DNA of 64,000 nucleotides, taken from assembly GCA_947260005.1 (NCBI GenBank), contig CAMYOL010000058.1, positions 107,040 to 171,039 on the forward strand, given 5' to 3'. The stretch is from an uncultured Ectothiorhodospiraceae bacterium. Its GTDB lineage: Bacteria > Pseudomonadota > Gammaproteobacteria > UBA6429 > Thiohalophilaceae. The notes beneath the pieces are model-generated. The model saw only the letters and a program-made list of their open reading frames with translations. It had not been told where the DNA came from and made no database searches. Position numbers and translations under genes: made by a program. This document shows, piece by piece, positions 8,974 through 17,494 of the stretch (position 1 is its first letter; each line of letters begins with the position of its first letter).

Positions 8974-9597
8974 TTATTGTCTTTTCAGCAGATATTCCTG
9001 TAAGCCATTAGAGAGCAATACCCCTTTTTGCACCATAAATGGAGATAATATCTTTTGTAACGCTTCCTTGTAATACATAGGACATGGTGTGGAGTTATTA
9101 GAATTATTTTCGACCCAAATCTTATTATCACTCTGGAACGTATAATTCCCAGGTAACTCCGGCATACTCTCGCGAGTCTGAATATAGATATGCAACATTA
9201 CATTATCATTAGTATGTTGCAATAGAAATTGAACCACTTCATTGAGCAACCGTGTATCAAGATAATTAGGTAAATCCCACAACATAATCAAATTCAGATT
9301 AGCTTTATTGTTTTTATATAGTTGTAAATTTTTTACCAGTGCCCGGTTTATTTTTGTCTGAGTATCAAGCTTCTCCATGTCGATCTCAAGCAACTGTTGA
9401 CCACATCCTGGTAGATATAACTTACAATGGACACGGGCAAAGTAATCAAGCTGAAATTGATTGGCAGGGTTTACATCCAAAATTTCGTAATAGTGATCCG
9501 CATCGAATTTATCCAGCAAACCAAACAGCAACGGACTATTCATAGCATAGCCCGTTTGCTGTGGCGCCAGATGTTCTGCAACAGTTGAAATTAACAT
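8974..9597 (-). CDS. Hypothetical protein next to bactofilin
   Basis: 207 residues, predicted cytoplasmic, no signal peptide or recognisable motif. A segment LNLIMLWDLPNYLDTRLLNEV looks like a beta-strand plus loop of a Rossmann-like fold. Its C terminus, GVLLSNGLQEYLLKRQ, is amphipathic. It is encoded about 40 bp after the bactofilin gene on the same strand, so a role with the bactofilin scaffold is possible but unproven. Confidence 0.5.
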   Translation of the reverse strand: MLISTVAEHLAPQQTGYAMNSPLLFGLLDKFDADHYYEILDVNPANQFQLDYFARVHCKLYLPGCGQQLLEIDMEKLDTQTKINRALVKNLQLYKNNKANLNLIMLWDLPNYLDTRLLNEVVQFLLQHTNDNVMLHIYIQTRESMPELPGNYTFQSDNKIWVENNSNNSTPCPMYYKEALQKILSPFMVQKGVLLSNGLQEYLLKRQ

Positions 9598-9637
9598 TTC
9601 ATTAAAGCTGAATGACTACAGAAAAAATACGTAGTCT

Positions 9638-10171
9638 TTATGCCGATTTCAGACCAGATGAATTCGAGGAGTTTGATGAGTTCATAGTATTATCTGCTTT
9701 CATTAAATCATCTTTTCCTGGCTCCATCTCGATACTACCTTTAAACAAAGCACCATCTTCAAGCGTTACTCGCGGAGCAATTATATTGCCATGGACATTA
9801 CCCGTTTGGCGTATCACTACTTTTTCCTCACCAGCCATGTCACCGGAAAGCTCACCTTCGACAATGATTTGTTTGGCATTAATATTCGCCTTTACTTTAC
9901 CGGTATTACTGATGGTAACATTGTGCCCGACAACATTAATGGTTCCATCCACCTCACCCTGGATAATAAGGTTTTCGTCACCGGTCACGTCACCACGAAT
10001 TCGGATCGAAGCGCCAATCGCTGCTGAACTGTCTTTGGTCGAACTATTTGATTTTGTTGACGACTGGCGAGGTTGTTTCGTTTCGCGTGGCGGCAAATCC
10101 ACCTCATCCTGAGTCTGGTAAGTCTTTATCTTACTTGAGACGTTTTCTTTAATTTGTTTCATGTCTATCAT
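9638..10171 (-). CDS. Bactofilin family cytoskeletal protein
   Basis: About 177 residues. A Ser/Lys-rich disordered N-terminal tail (to about residue 50) leads into the right-handed beta-helix bactofilin core, from IGASIRIRGDVTGDENLII to GNIIAPRVTLEDGALFKG, with its regular hydrophobic-x-Gly repeats. A short disordered Asn/Ser tail follows. Bactofilins polymerise into membrane-associated filaments that position envelope-modifying enzymes. The frame opens with TTG at 10183, but a GGAG lies 6 nt before the ATG at 10171, so that start is chosen. Confidence 0.92.
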   Translation of the reverse strand: MIDMKQIKENVSSKIKTYQTQDEVDLPPRETKQPRQSSTKSNSSTKDSSAAIGASIRIRGDVTGDENLIIQGEVDGTINVVGHNVTISNTGKVKANINAKQIIVEGELSGDMAGEEKVVIRQTGNVHGNIIAPRVTLEDGALFKGSIEMEPGKDDLMKADNTMNSSNSSNSSGLKSA

Positions 10172-10327
10172 ACTGTTCTCCAATGAACCTGCTTATATTG
10201 GTGAAATAAAAATTCCTTTTTGCATCAAGTAAATGCGTACGACAATTATGAATTCACATTTAGATAATTGAAATGAACTGTATCACAACAAATCAATATG
10301 AAAAAAGTACAATAATACTGCGGAATA

Positions 10328-10531
10328 TTACCCTGATAATGACTGATCGCTTTCTAACTTTAATTGCTTTAAACACAAATGACATAAACAATCCACATAG
10401 TGTTCAGCAATATACTCACGATTTAATCTGGACAACTGAATATTCGAACACTGGCAGTGTTCAATTTGATTTGCATGGCAGGAAAATTTCTGCTGGCAGC
10501 GAGGACAATATTTTTTTTCTGGGCTACCCAT
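10328..10531 (-). CDS. Small cysteine-rich CWC-type protein
   Basis: 67 residues with eight Cys in zinc-finger-like spacing: CPRCQQKFSC, HCQCSNIQLS, and DCLCHLC. This matches the cysteine-rich CWC family of small proteobacterial proteins of unknown function, presumed metal-binding. It lies between bactofilin and an acidic hypothetical protein, all on the minus strand. Confidence 0.75.
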   Translation of the reverse strand: MGSPEKKYCPRCQQKFSCHANQIEHCQCSNIQLSRLNREYIAEHYVDCLCHLCLKQLKLESDQSLSG

Positions 10532-10565
10532 TATTTTTAATAAATACTATCAATTTTATAAATAA

Positions 10566-10973
10566 TTAATGAAGTTTTGCATCCGTTGCTAACGATAATG
10601 AATCGAGAATACTCTCAATTAAATCATCTTCCTCACCTTCGCTTTCCAGGTCACAATTATAGGTAACAAAAAGTAATTTATTATCCAGGCAGAGATACCA
10701 CTCGCACCAATAATTCTCATCTGCCTCGAAACAACAACCTACCCCGGTAAAAGGGCCAAAGACCTCATGATGTAATTCAGCACCCGCATCCAAATGTTCA
10801 ACAACCAGGTCTTCTATATAATCATCATTTATCGGTTCATCTTCGACAACAGCACTCACTACCAGGGTACCCTGACCATCTGGATCATACAGGCTAATCA
10901 TTTCATCGTCTGTTTCGATACTCCAGGTATCAGGAACAGTCAGCTGCCAAAAATCATGCTGAACTTTTTTCAC
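10566..10973 (-). CDS. Acidic hypothetical protein
   Basis: 135 residues, strongly acidic, no signal peptide. It begins MKKVQHDFWQLTVPDTWSIE and carries repeated aromatic/beta motifs (CCFEADENYWCEWYLCLDNK), suggesting a small beta-rich domain. A PsbP- or DUF1795-like fold is possible from the early VPDTW motif, but this is a guess. It is divergent from the small membrane protein at 11062. Confidence 0.55.
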   Translation of the reverse strand: MKKVQHDFWQLTVPDTWSIETDDEMISLYDPDGQGTLVVSAVVEDEPINDDYIEDLVVEHLDAGAELHHEVFGPFTGVGCCFEADENYWCEWYLCLDNKLLFVTYNCDLESEGEEDDLIESILDSLSLATDAKLH

Positions 10974-11061
10974 TTTCTTTCTCCCACCATGAATATATAA
11001 CCCATATAGAAACGATTAAATATATGCTAGAATATATTTTATACAACTTTAAATACCGACT

Positions 11062-11340
11062 ATGAAAAATTCTTTACGTGCCATATTCTCACCTATCCTT
11101 AACTATTTTGAGAAAGGTGATGAGCCATATACTTACAAACCATTGAATCGTAAGATCCTAATTTTCATGAGCACATTATTTTTATCATTAGCGATTGTGG
11201 TCGCTTATCTGTCACGGGAAAATAGTGACTTAGGATACCTGATCCCGGTCGTCGTCTTTTCTGCCATCGCCCTGATAGGCCTGGTTGTTGGATTACTCGG
11301 AAACGATAGAGCGGTTACAAAAATATGGGGTTCGCGTTAA
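11062..11340 (+). CDS. Small two-helix membrane protein
   Basis: 92 residues with two hydrophobic segments, about residues 31-49 (ILIFMSTLFLSLAIVVAYL) and 58-78 (LGYLIPVVVFSAIALIGLVV). A polar, Tyr/Lys-rich N-terminal region precedes them and a short basic tail follows. No family was recognised. It is convergent with the small repeat lipoprotein at 11344, with only 3 bp between the stop codons. Confidence 0.6.
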   Translation: MKNSLRAIFSPILNYFEKGDEPYTYKPLNRKILIFMSTLFLSLAIVVAYLSRENSDLGYLIPVVVFSAIALIGLVVGLLGNDRAVTKIWGSR

Positions 11341-11343
11341 ACG

Positions 11344-11565
11344 CTAATCACCGTCATCCAGTACATCTTTTTTGAAGGCTTTAATCGCATCTCGAGTCTC
11401 ATGACCAATGGTTCTTGTCACATCACGCGTCCCGTGACCAATTTCGCGAGTAACATCACGAGTACCATGGCCAATATCCCGCCCGGCCTGTTTAAATTCA
11501 GCACAGGACAAGGAGAGTAATGAAAACATACTAATGAATATTACTGGGGAAGAAAAAATGCGCAC
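11344..11565 (-). CDS. Small lipoprotein with three GHGTRDVTR-type repeats
   Basis: 73 residues. The signal sequence ends in the lipobox LSLSC, with Cys at about residue 21. The mature part is made of 11-residue units: DIGHGTRDVTR, EIGHGTRDVTR and TIGHETRDAIK, followed by an acidic tail. Start choice: GTG at 11565 with GGAGG 7 nt upstream. The repeat is also visible in the DNA as near-identical 33-bp units. Function unknown; a surface or periplasmic helical rod is a guess. Confidence 0.65.
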   Translation of the reverse strand: MRIFSSPVIFISMFSLLSLSCAEFKQAGRDIGHGTRDVTREIGHGTRDVTRTIGHETRDAIKAFKKDVLDDGD

Positions 11566-11601
11566 AGACCGGCCTCCAAATCATAATAGAATTTAATCAG
11601 A

Positions 11602-11883
11602 TTAATCGGTACGGCTGGTAATTTCTAATAAATGGTAGCCAAATTGAGTTTTTACCGGACCATGCACTGTATTTAAGGCACCACTGAACACGACTTCATC
11701 AAATTCCTTAACCATTTGGCCGGGACCAAATTCGCCAAGATCACCGCCGGATTGACCCGATGGGCAACTAGAATGTTGTTTTGCAACTTCACCAAAGTCA
11801 GCACCGGCTTCAATCTCACTCTTCAGTTGATTACACTGATCTTCGCTATCCACCAAAATATGTCTCGCCGTCGCTTTTGCCAT
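11602..11883 (-). CDS. ppiC: Parvulin-type peptidyl-prolyl isomerase PpiC
   Basis: 93 residues, the same length as E. coli PpiC. MAKATARHILV opens the parvulin fold. SSCPSGQSGGDLGEFGPGQM and FGYHLLEI are the conserved catalytic loops and final strand. It is a cytoplasmic prolyl isomerase consisting of a single rotamase domain. The frame extends to 11952, but the ATG at 11883 has AGGA 6 nt upstream and gives the canonical N terminus. Confidence 0.93.
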   Translation of the reverse strand: MAKATARHILVDSEDQCNQLKSEIEAGADFGEVAKQHSSCPSGQSGGDLGEFGPGQMVKEFDEVVFSGALNTVHGPVKTQFGYHLLEITSRTD

Positions 11884-12057
11884 GCTCATTCCTCTTAAAT
11901 TATGTATCGAAAAAAAGTGTACTGTAAACCTAAACATATTGACTGACAACAAAAAAGCCGTCTTTGCATCGTAATTTTCGGATGAGGCTTAAATCCCGTG
12001 ATTATCTCACATTCGGACGAAAAACAACTCAGCCAGCATCAACCTTCGTCTTTGATT

Positions 12058-13083
12058 TTATTCGATGAGGCTCTTAATTTTATCGATCTGTTGAGTCGTA
12101 CTCTGTTGCGGAGTCAATGACTCTTGTTCCAGAATCTTACTGACACTGATTTCACTAACCTTTGGTTCAATCACCCCTTTTACCTCAAGACGATCTGTTG
12201 AATTATCCCATTTTTGGGATAACAGGTTATAGATTTTACGTTGTTTATAAAATTCACCATTACTGTCTTTGATAAATAAAACCATGGGCCGTAGCTTGGT
12301 TTTCTTTGTGGTTGCAATGACAACAGCCGTTTTCCCATCACTCAGGTTTACAAGCGTACCAACGGGGTATATCCCCATACAGCTCATAAATCCCTCGACA
12401 TATTGCTTATCAAAATGCCCGCTAGTCCAACTATAAATATTTTGTAGCGCTTTATAGGGTGATATCCCGTCGTGATAACATCGATCACTGGTAACGGCAT
12501 CATATACATCAACTATGGAGGTCAGCTTAATATGCTTGCTAATTTGATCATTCGTCAGTTCGTCTGGATAGCCTTTACCATTAATTCTTTCATGATGGTG
12601 CAAAACGATCTCTAATGACTCGTTCGGTATTGCTGCATCTTCTTTTAAAATATTATAGCCTTCAATCGGATGCGTTTTCATCACCGCAAATTCCTCATCG
12701 GTGAACTTACCTGGTTTATCCAGGATCTCGGGCGGAATTCTTAACTTAGCGATATCGTGTAATAATGCACCCAGACCAAGTAACTCTAATTCAGTTCTAT
12801 GAAGATCGAGGTGTTTAGCAAATATAAGGGCTAAGATACATACGTTTATACTATGCGTTAATGTATATTCATGACGTGCCTTCAAATGTGTTAACCACAT
12901 CATCGCATTTGGATTTATTAAAATATTTTCAGCCAGGTTATGCACCAGGCTTTTGGCTTTTGAAATATCAATCGGTTTAACATTACGTACGTTCTGATGG
13001 GTCTTGACGACATAGGTACGGGTATTATTATAAATTTTGCGTGCTAATTGTAGGTGCTCTCGATAATCATAGCGGGTCGCCAC
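12058..13083 (-). CDS. HD-GYP domain protein, likely lacking its usual N-terminal domain
   Basis: 341 residues. The HD pair is in LLHDIAKLRIPPEI (His109-Asp110). The GYP loop is HHHERINGKGYP (residues 162-173). Both place it among c-di-GMP phosphodiesterase HD-GYP proteins. The usual HDIGK and DG-x-GYP are HDIAK and NG-x-GYP here. A C-terminal 100-residue beta region follows. The only start is a GTG at 13083. Related proteins usually carry an N-terminal DUF3391 domain, which is absent. The frame remains open for 32 codons upstream with protein-like composition but no ATG, GTG or TTG, suggesting loss of the 5' part. Activity on c-di-GMP is inferred. Confidence 0.82.
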   Translation of the reverse strand: MATRYDYREHLQLARKIYNNTRTYVVKTHQNVRNVKPIDISKAKSLVHNLAENILINPNAMMWLTHLKARHEYTLTHSINVCILALIFAKHLDLHRTELELLGLGALLHDIAKLRIPPEILDKPGKFTDEEFAVMKTHPIEGYNILKEDAAIPNESLEIVLHHHERINGKGYPDELTNDQISKHIKLTSIVDVYDAVTSDRCYHDGISPYKALQNIYSWTSGHFDKQYVEGFMSCMGIYPVGTLVNLSDGKTAVVIATTKKTKLRPMVLFIKDSNGEFYKQRKIYNLLSQKWDNSTDRLEVKGVIEPKVSEISVSKILEQESLTPQQSTTQQIDKIKSLIE

Positions 13084-13452
13084 ATTCTCTTGTTTATCAT
13101 TTGCTCCACTCGCAGAGGCAAGGCGTTGACTAAAATTGCTGGCTAGCGTTTGCAGATTTGCCCGATCCGAGATTTCAGTTTACGGTCAAATAATAATCAC
13201 TAATATAGGGCAACAGATCACTCTAGCCAGCAAATCTGTGTGTATACATCTTTATCCACTGAAGAGTATTACATCTGATTGTTAACTTTAACGACATGAA
13301 GCATGGTTTTTGTTATGAAATATTAACGAAATCAGTTACATAAATACCAGTTCCGTCATTTTGATAGCCTATGCCACCATCCCACTCGGATCTTCGTTAA
13401 AGCCAGGCACTCAGGTATAATACGAGCATGTGAACAAAAGGTTTTACGAACA
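13084..13452. other. Intergenic region with in-frame upstream relic of the HD-GYP gene
   Basis: Positions 13084-13179 on the minus strand continue the HD-GYP reading frame without a stop, up to TAA at 13180-13182, and contain no standard start codon. An 11-bp inverted repeat (TTGCTGGCTAG at 13136-13146, CTAGCCAGCAA at 13214-13224) lies nearby. The rest holds the promoter region for the plus-strand redox gene and nothing else recognisable. Confidence 0.5.
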
Positions 13453-13839
13453 ATGAAATGGGTTATTCGAATTTTCTTCCGCACATTACGCCGCATCATT
13501 GGACCAATTATGCTGCTGATTGATAAACTGACGACGCCAAAGGGCATCAAACACCCACTGGAGAAACAACAGCGCCTGAATCAAACAACACAAAATATCG
13601 CCCTCTATCAGTTTAAGACATGTCCTTTTTGTATGAAGGTTCGACGTGAAATTAAACGTCAATCACTCAATATCGAGCTTCGTGATGCCCAACATGATGA
13701 GCATCATCGTCAACAACTGCTCAAAGGCGGCGGACAAATAAAAGTACCCTGCCTGCAAATTAAAAACTCCGATGGCAATCACCGTTGGTTATATGAATCC
13801 ACCGACGTGATACAGTATTTAAAAACACTCAGCGCTTAA
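13453..13839 (+). CDS. Membrane-anchored glutaredoxin/GST-N-like protein
   Basis: 128 residues. An N-terminal basic/hydrophobic helix (about residues 4-25) may anchor it to the membrane. From residue 50 it has a thioredoxin-fold glutaredoxin-like domain with CPFC at residues 57-60 (YQFKTCPFCMKVRRE), the cis-Pro loop VPCLQI and the final YESTDVIQYL helix. It is expected to reduce disulfides or bind glutathione; the partner is unknown. Confidence 0.82.
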   Translation: MKWVIRIFFRTLRRIIGPIMLLIDKLTTPKGIKHPLEKQQRLNQTTQNIALYQFKTCPFCMKVRREIKRQSLNIELRDAQHDEHHRQQLLKGGGQIKVPCLQIKNSDGNHRWLYESTDVIQYLKTLSA

Positions 13840-13884
13840 CTCTCTACATCGTAAGTGATTCTTGAAAATAAAAGCATACTACTA

Positions 13885-13916
13885 AATTATCAATTTATAT
13901 CTATAAATTGATAATT
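13885..13916. repeat. Perfect 15-bp AT-rich inverted repeat
   Basis: AATTATCAATTTATA (13885-13899) and its exact complement TATAAATTGATAATT (13902-13916) are separated by 2 nt. It lies 46 bp after the redox gene stop and about 190 bp after the end of the facing HIT gene. It may be a cruciform, an operator or an AT-rich transcription end; no T-tract clearly defines a terminator. Confidence 0.6.
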
Positions 13917-14103
13917 ACCACCCGATCGGGATTGAATGACATGTTTAATACTTAAAGTACAACTTAAAAATAACATTTGAATTTAAATATCCTCACTTAT
14001 AAATAAATATAAATTTTAAAATGCTAAATCGACCAGAAAATTTACTGCTAAAGACCTGGACTTCGATAGTTACTTTAGTCAGGGCCAGTAGCGTTTTATA
14101 AAA

Positions 14104-14541
14104 TTAAGTCACCAACTTCGATTTTTCAAAAGACTGACCTAGTTGTTCAACCAGCTTTTGTTGAAGCTTTTGAACTTGTACATCGTCATAAGTGCTCGTT
14201 TTATCATTCCCCCACACCACACCCGGCCAGCATGCATCTTGTGGATGACGACTAATAATGTGTATATGAAGCTGCGAAACCACATTACCAATCATGGCCA
14301 CATTTAGCTTTGTGTTATTAAAATTCTGTTCTAGAAATGTGGATATCTGGTTTATCTGATCCAGAATTTGTAGCTGACGATCTTTCGTTAACTTATAAAA
14401 TTCTATCTCTTGCGTCTCAGGGACAAGAATGAACCATGGATATAATGCATTTCGATTTAATAACAGACAACTATCCTTCATCATACCCATAAGATAACAG
14501 TCTTGTCTTAGCTTTGGATCCAACTTTGGAGTTTGGGTCAT
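14104..14541 (-). CDS. HIT-domain protein
   Basis: 145 residues. SQLHIHIISRHP carries the histidine-triad core His92-x-His94; the third His of the classical motif is replaced by Ile, as in a branch of HIT proteins with a DACWPGVVWG ending. It begins with a basic region and LDPKLRQDCYLMG. Predicted nucleotide hydrolase or transferase, cytoplasmic. Whether the altered triad is active is not decidable here. Confidence 0.85.
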   Translation of the reverse strand: MTQTPKLDPKLRQDCYLMGMMKDSCLLLNRNALYPWFILVPETQEIEFYKLTKDRQLQILDQINQISTFLEQNFNNTKLNVAMIGNVVSQLHIHIISRHPQDACWPGVVWGNDKTSTYDDVQVQKLQQKLVEQLGQSFEKSKLVT

Positions 14542-14584
14542 AGTGAGTTTTTATTAAAGTGATCCTGAATTAATTAATTATTTT

Positions 14585-14866
14585 CTAATCTTTAATTTCT
14601 ACACCACGCCAGAACGCGACGTGATTTTTAATCGCTGCGGCAGCAGATTTTGGCTCAGGATAATACCATGCGGCATCCTCATTTTTTTCTCCATTGACAA
14701 CAATTGAATAATAGCTCGCATCACCTTTCCAGGGACAATGGCTTATGGTTTCGCTTATTACAAAATATTTCATATCCAAAGAATTGACAGGAAAATAGTG
14801 ATTATTTTCTACTACCACTGTTTCTTTCGACTCAGCGATAACTTCATTATTCCAAATTGCTTTCAT
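14585..14866 (-). CDS. DUF427 domain protein
   Basis: 93 residues with the DUF427 signature: N-terminal MKAIWNNEVIAES, central SHCPWKGDASYYSI and late AAWYYPEPKSAAAAIK followed by VAFW. The domain is a small beta-barrel of unknown function. Its ATG overlaps the stop of the preceding small membrane protein (ATGA), so the two are translationally coupled. Confidence 0.9.
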   Translation of the reverse strand: MKAIWNNEVIAESKETVVVENNHYFPVNSLDMKYFVISETISHCPWKGDASYYSIVVNGEKNEDAAWYYPEPKSAAAAIKNHVAFWRGVEIKD

Positions 14867-15069
14867 ATCTTAATAAAATAAGGCAGGGACATAATCAGAA
14901 CACCGATTATCACTAAGACATAAACGTTCGGGGTAAAATAGGGAAAGATAAATAAGCATATCCCGCACAAAAAAGGGACGGGGGCCCGCTGTCTGCGCCC
15001 ATATATAAAATACCCCATGCCCATGGCACCGAATAATACAGCCCAAATTAATTCTGCCTGAGTTTCCAT
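14863..15069 (-). CDS. Small three-helix membrane protein
   Basis: 68 residues that are nearly all hydrophobic: about residues 7-24, 31-45 and 48-66. The loop FIYGRRQRAPVPF sits between the first two segments. Similar small proteins are common next to DUF427 genes, but the function is unknown. It overlaps the DUF427 gene by 4 bp. Confidence 0.65.
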   Translation of the reverse strand: METQAELIWAVLFGAMGMGYFIYGRRQRAPVPFLCGICLFIFPYFTPNVYVLVIIGVLIMSLPYFIKI

Positions 15070-15236
15070 ATTAGATACCTAATTACGCTATCAAACCCCT
15101 CACGGACTATAGAGTTAACTCAGATGAGAAGAATAATACATGATATTCCCGACCTCACTGATCTATTTAAATTAGTCACGCTTGAAGCTGCTAACGATGC
15201 TTAAAATCTTTTCAAATTAAGTTCCTGAGCCGTTAG

Positions 15237-15791
15237 TTAAATAACTGCTACGCCAAATAAATACGGATGTAAAAATATAAAAATACCATACGCAACTATA
15301 CCTGCCACAATGACAATGGCGTCTTTGGCCAACGGATATTTAGTTTGCTGTTTTTTAGCTCCACGAAGATTTGCCGAAAACATGTCAAACAAAGCATATA
15401 CACCGAATGAGCCAAACAAAAAGATTGAAGCAAGATCACCGTTCGCTAGTAAATGCGCAGCAGACCATAACGCGACACCCCAGAGCATTGGATGACGGGT
15501 AAAACGCTTTATGTTACTTTTCATGTTTGCTGCCGCAAGCAAAATCAATGACAACACCATTAGCACTGGAGCTGCCTTTGTACCCCAATCAGGCGGTAAC
15601 CATATCGATTGAACACCGGCTTGAGACTTACCGTAGATGATCAATATCAAACCTGTCATTGCAACAATCGCAAACAGGGCTTGATACTTAGTTTCCCCTA
15701 AACGGGTAACAAGCATACTACGGATACCAACCAGACTGGGGATAAGATGTACTGTAAAAAATAGCACCATCCCCGCAATTAGAAAATTCAT
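15237..15791 (-). CDS. NnrU family membrane protein
   Basis: 184 residues with five or six membrane segments. It has the NnrU hallmarks: the early HLIPSLVGIRSML, central KRFTRHPMLWGVALWSAAHLL, and FGSFGVYALFDM. NnrU is linked to denitrification gene clusters in some species and is related to isoprenylcysteine methyltransferase-like membrane proteins. No nitrogen-oxide genes are visible nearby, so the role here is open. The start ATG at 15791 begins MNFLIAGMVLFF. Confidence 0.88.
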   Translation of the reverse strand: MNFLIAGMVLFFTVHLIPSLVGIRSMLVTRLGETKYQALFAIVAMTGLILIIYGKSQAGVQSIWLPPDWGTKAAPVLMVLSLILLAAANMKSNIKRFTRHPMLWGVALWSAAHLLANGDLASIFLFGSFGVYALFDMFSANLRGAKKQQTKYPLAKDAIVIVAGIVAYGIFIFLHPYLFGVAVI

Positions 15792-15844
15792 TGTCTGCCT
15801 CCAGCCATCACGAGAATCCTGACTCTTGAGTTTCTTAAATACGG

Positions 15845-16015
15845 TTACTTAAACAAACAATGCTTAGTGTAATCACCAACCTCATTCACCGTCCACTCAC
15901 CACGTGGTTTTTCCTTTAATTGAATACACCATTTCTCACTACCGAGCTCCGGCGAGCAGGATAAATTCATAGAACTGATAGATAATAACAACAAACACTC
16001 GGTTACTAACTTCAT
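15845..16015 (-). CDS. Small lipoprotein of the DUF3012 type
   Basis: 56 residues. MKLVTECLLLLSISSMNLSC is a lipoprotein signal ending in the lipobox NLSC. The mature part, SPELGSEKWCIQLKEKPRG followed by WTVNEVGDYTKHC, has the conserved Trp-Cys, Lys-Pro-x-Gly-x-Trp and C-terminal Lys-His-Cys of DUF3012 proteins. The two non-lipid Cys probably form a disulfide. Function unknown. It lies 15 bp after the stop of the barrel gene and upstream of nnrU, all on the minus strand. Confidence 0.75.
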   Translation of the reverse strand: MKLVTECLLLLSISSMNLSCSPELGSEKWCIQLKEKPRGEWTVNEVGDYTKHCLFK

Positions 16016-16030
16016 ACAACCTCAACACGT

Positions 16031-17116
16031 CTAGAAATGAAAAGCAAAACCAGCAAAAATTCCAATTCCGGAAACATCAACAGTCTCATTATTGTCGCTC
16101 TCAGCTGCCGCATCAATATACTTAATCTCTCCAAAGAAACCCACGTCATCACCACGATATTCCAGGCCACCTAAAAGCTGGTAGGCTATCCCTGTCGCGT
16201 CACCTGCCACATTCGGACCACTTATCTCAGTTGAAGCCGAGCCAAGCCCGGCACCGATATATGGTTGTAAATTTGATTCACTTCTAAAGTACTGTTTCAC
16301 ATTAGCCGTAATAAGAAACACATCGACGTCATGTTGGTCAGTTTGTCCCACCGTCGTAAAGCTTGCCGAATAACTTAAAACTTCTCCTCCCAGTGTTAGC
16401 CCAGAAGGATATTGGTAATAAGCTTCAATACCGTAAGGACTTACACTATCGTCAAAACTACGATCCGCGCTGACAATAAATTGAGTGTCCTCGGATAAGG
16501 TCATGGTCCCTAACTTAAGCATAATACCAAAACCACCTGGCTCCACAGGCACATCATATTCAGATGATCGTTCTGATTCTGGTTCTGCATCATTGCTGCT
16601 GGCTTTAGATGGCGTCTTGGGAGCTGCGGCGATGACGACCTTGCTACCTGCGTACTGGCTGACCGTGCGCGGATTTTTAAGTAACTGAATAGACGCCAGG
16701 CTTGAACGTGATGAACGGGACATCAAACTTAGTTCTGCCTCGGGGCCATCGGCGGTCTCTTTAACTGAAACTCTGAATAGATAGATTCGACCGGCTTTCG
16801 CACGAATAGAATAACCCGCAGACTTTGCTCCCCCCACATTCAGCACAAGCTGACCCGGTGGTAGTGTCCAGACCGTGAAGGCACCGGGGACTAATCGCCC
16901 AATCTCATAATTATTAAGTTTGATAACCGGGGACAGGCTATTACCATCCAGTTGGTATATGTAAATAACCGCCTTACCCTTTGGAACTGGAAATTCTCTT
17001 GTGTATCTGCTCTCAGCGGCCGTACCAAACTCAGGTACAGTAGCGAAAGCCACCTGACTCACCAACATCATAACCAACAGCAAGATTAGAAAACCTGAAT
17101 ATTCAATACCCCTCAT
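16031..17116 (-). CDS. Exported protein with DUF2846-like domain and C-terminal beta-barrel
   Basis: 361 residues. A signal peptide to about residue 26 (MLVSQVAFA) is followed by a beta domain of about 110 residues. That domain reads KGKAVIYIYQLDGNSLSP through LPPGQLVLNVGG and resembles DUF2846 domains. A disordered Ser/Pro/Glu linker (about 165-195) leads to a C-terminal outer-membrane-type barrel of about 165 residues. The barrel shows YIGAGLGSASTEISG and ends in terminal Phe-His-Phe. AAGGAGG lies 7 nt upstream of the ATG. Predicted envelope protein linking the periplasm to the outer membrane; role unknown. Confidence 0.75.
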   Translation of the reverse strand: MRGIEYSGFLILLLVMMLVSQVAFATVPEFGTAAESRYTREFPVPKGKAVIYIYQLDGNSLSPVIKLNNYEIGRLVPGAFTVWTLPPGQLVLNVGGAKSAGYSIRAKAGRIYLFRVSVKETADGPEAELSLMSRSSRSSLASIQLLKNPRTVSQYAGSKVVIAAAPKTPSKASSNDAEPESERSSEYDVPVEPGGFGIMLKLGTMTLSEDTQFIVSADRSFDDSVSPYGIEAYYQYPSGLTLGGEVLSYSASFTTVGQTDQHDVDVFLITANVKQYFRSESNLQPYIGAGLGSASTEISGPNVAGDATGIAYQLLGGLEYRGDDVGFFGEIKYIDAAAESDNNETVDVSGIGIFAGFAFHF

Positions 17117-17494
17117 ACGGATCCCTCCTTAGATTCACTACAATAGTATCATAAGATGAACTACTGCGGCCTTCTTAATAGTCCAATTACAACCCAAAAC
17201 AGATGTGTAAATGCTGTAGACGATTAAGCCCATCCACGACTTAAAGGGTTAATTTATTGGGGCTGAAACAGCCGGTTTTTTTGTTTAGAACTTCTACTTA
17301 TTCTTACATCTTTTAATATTGCTTATTATAAGTTAAGATGCTAGCGAGGTTTTGCTCTCGCCAATAAATATTTAAAACAAGTGACGCCATATCATTAGAA
17401 AAAATCTGACACTATCTGACATTTCAAACTATAGGTTTTATTTTGTTTATCCTATATATTTCTGTTTTGGCAGGGCATATTGGGGGGAATAATA
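17117..17494. other. Divergent intergenic region
   Basis: This 378-bp gap lies between the divergently transcribed barrel gene and the FHA gene. It contains a short GC hairpin followed by T7 on the plus strand (listed separately) and AT-rich promoter-like DNA near 17440-17465. No ORF with a ribosome-binding site was seen. Confidence 0.4.
17261..17287 (+). terminator. Possible orphan terminator
   Basis: GGCTG-AAA-CAGCC (17261-17273) is followed by GG and seven T. The stem is only 5 bp. No plus-strand gene lies upstream, so if real it would end a small untranslated RNA started within 17120-17260. Confidence 0.35.

Noticed and set aside
9612..10112. 166-codon plus-strand frame opposite bactofilin
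   Set aside because: It is antisense to the clearly coding bactofilin beta-helix repeats.
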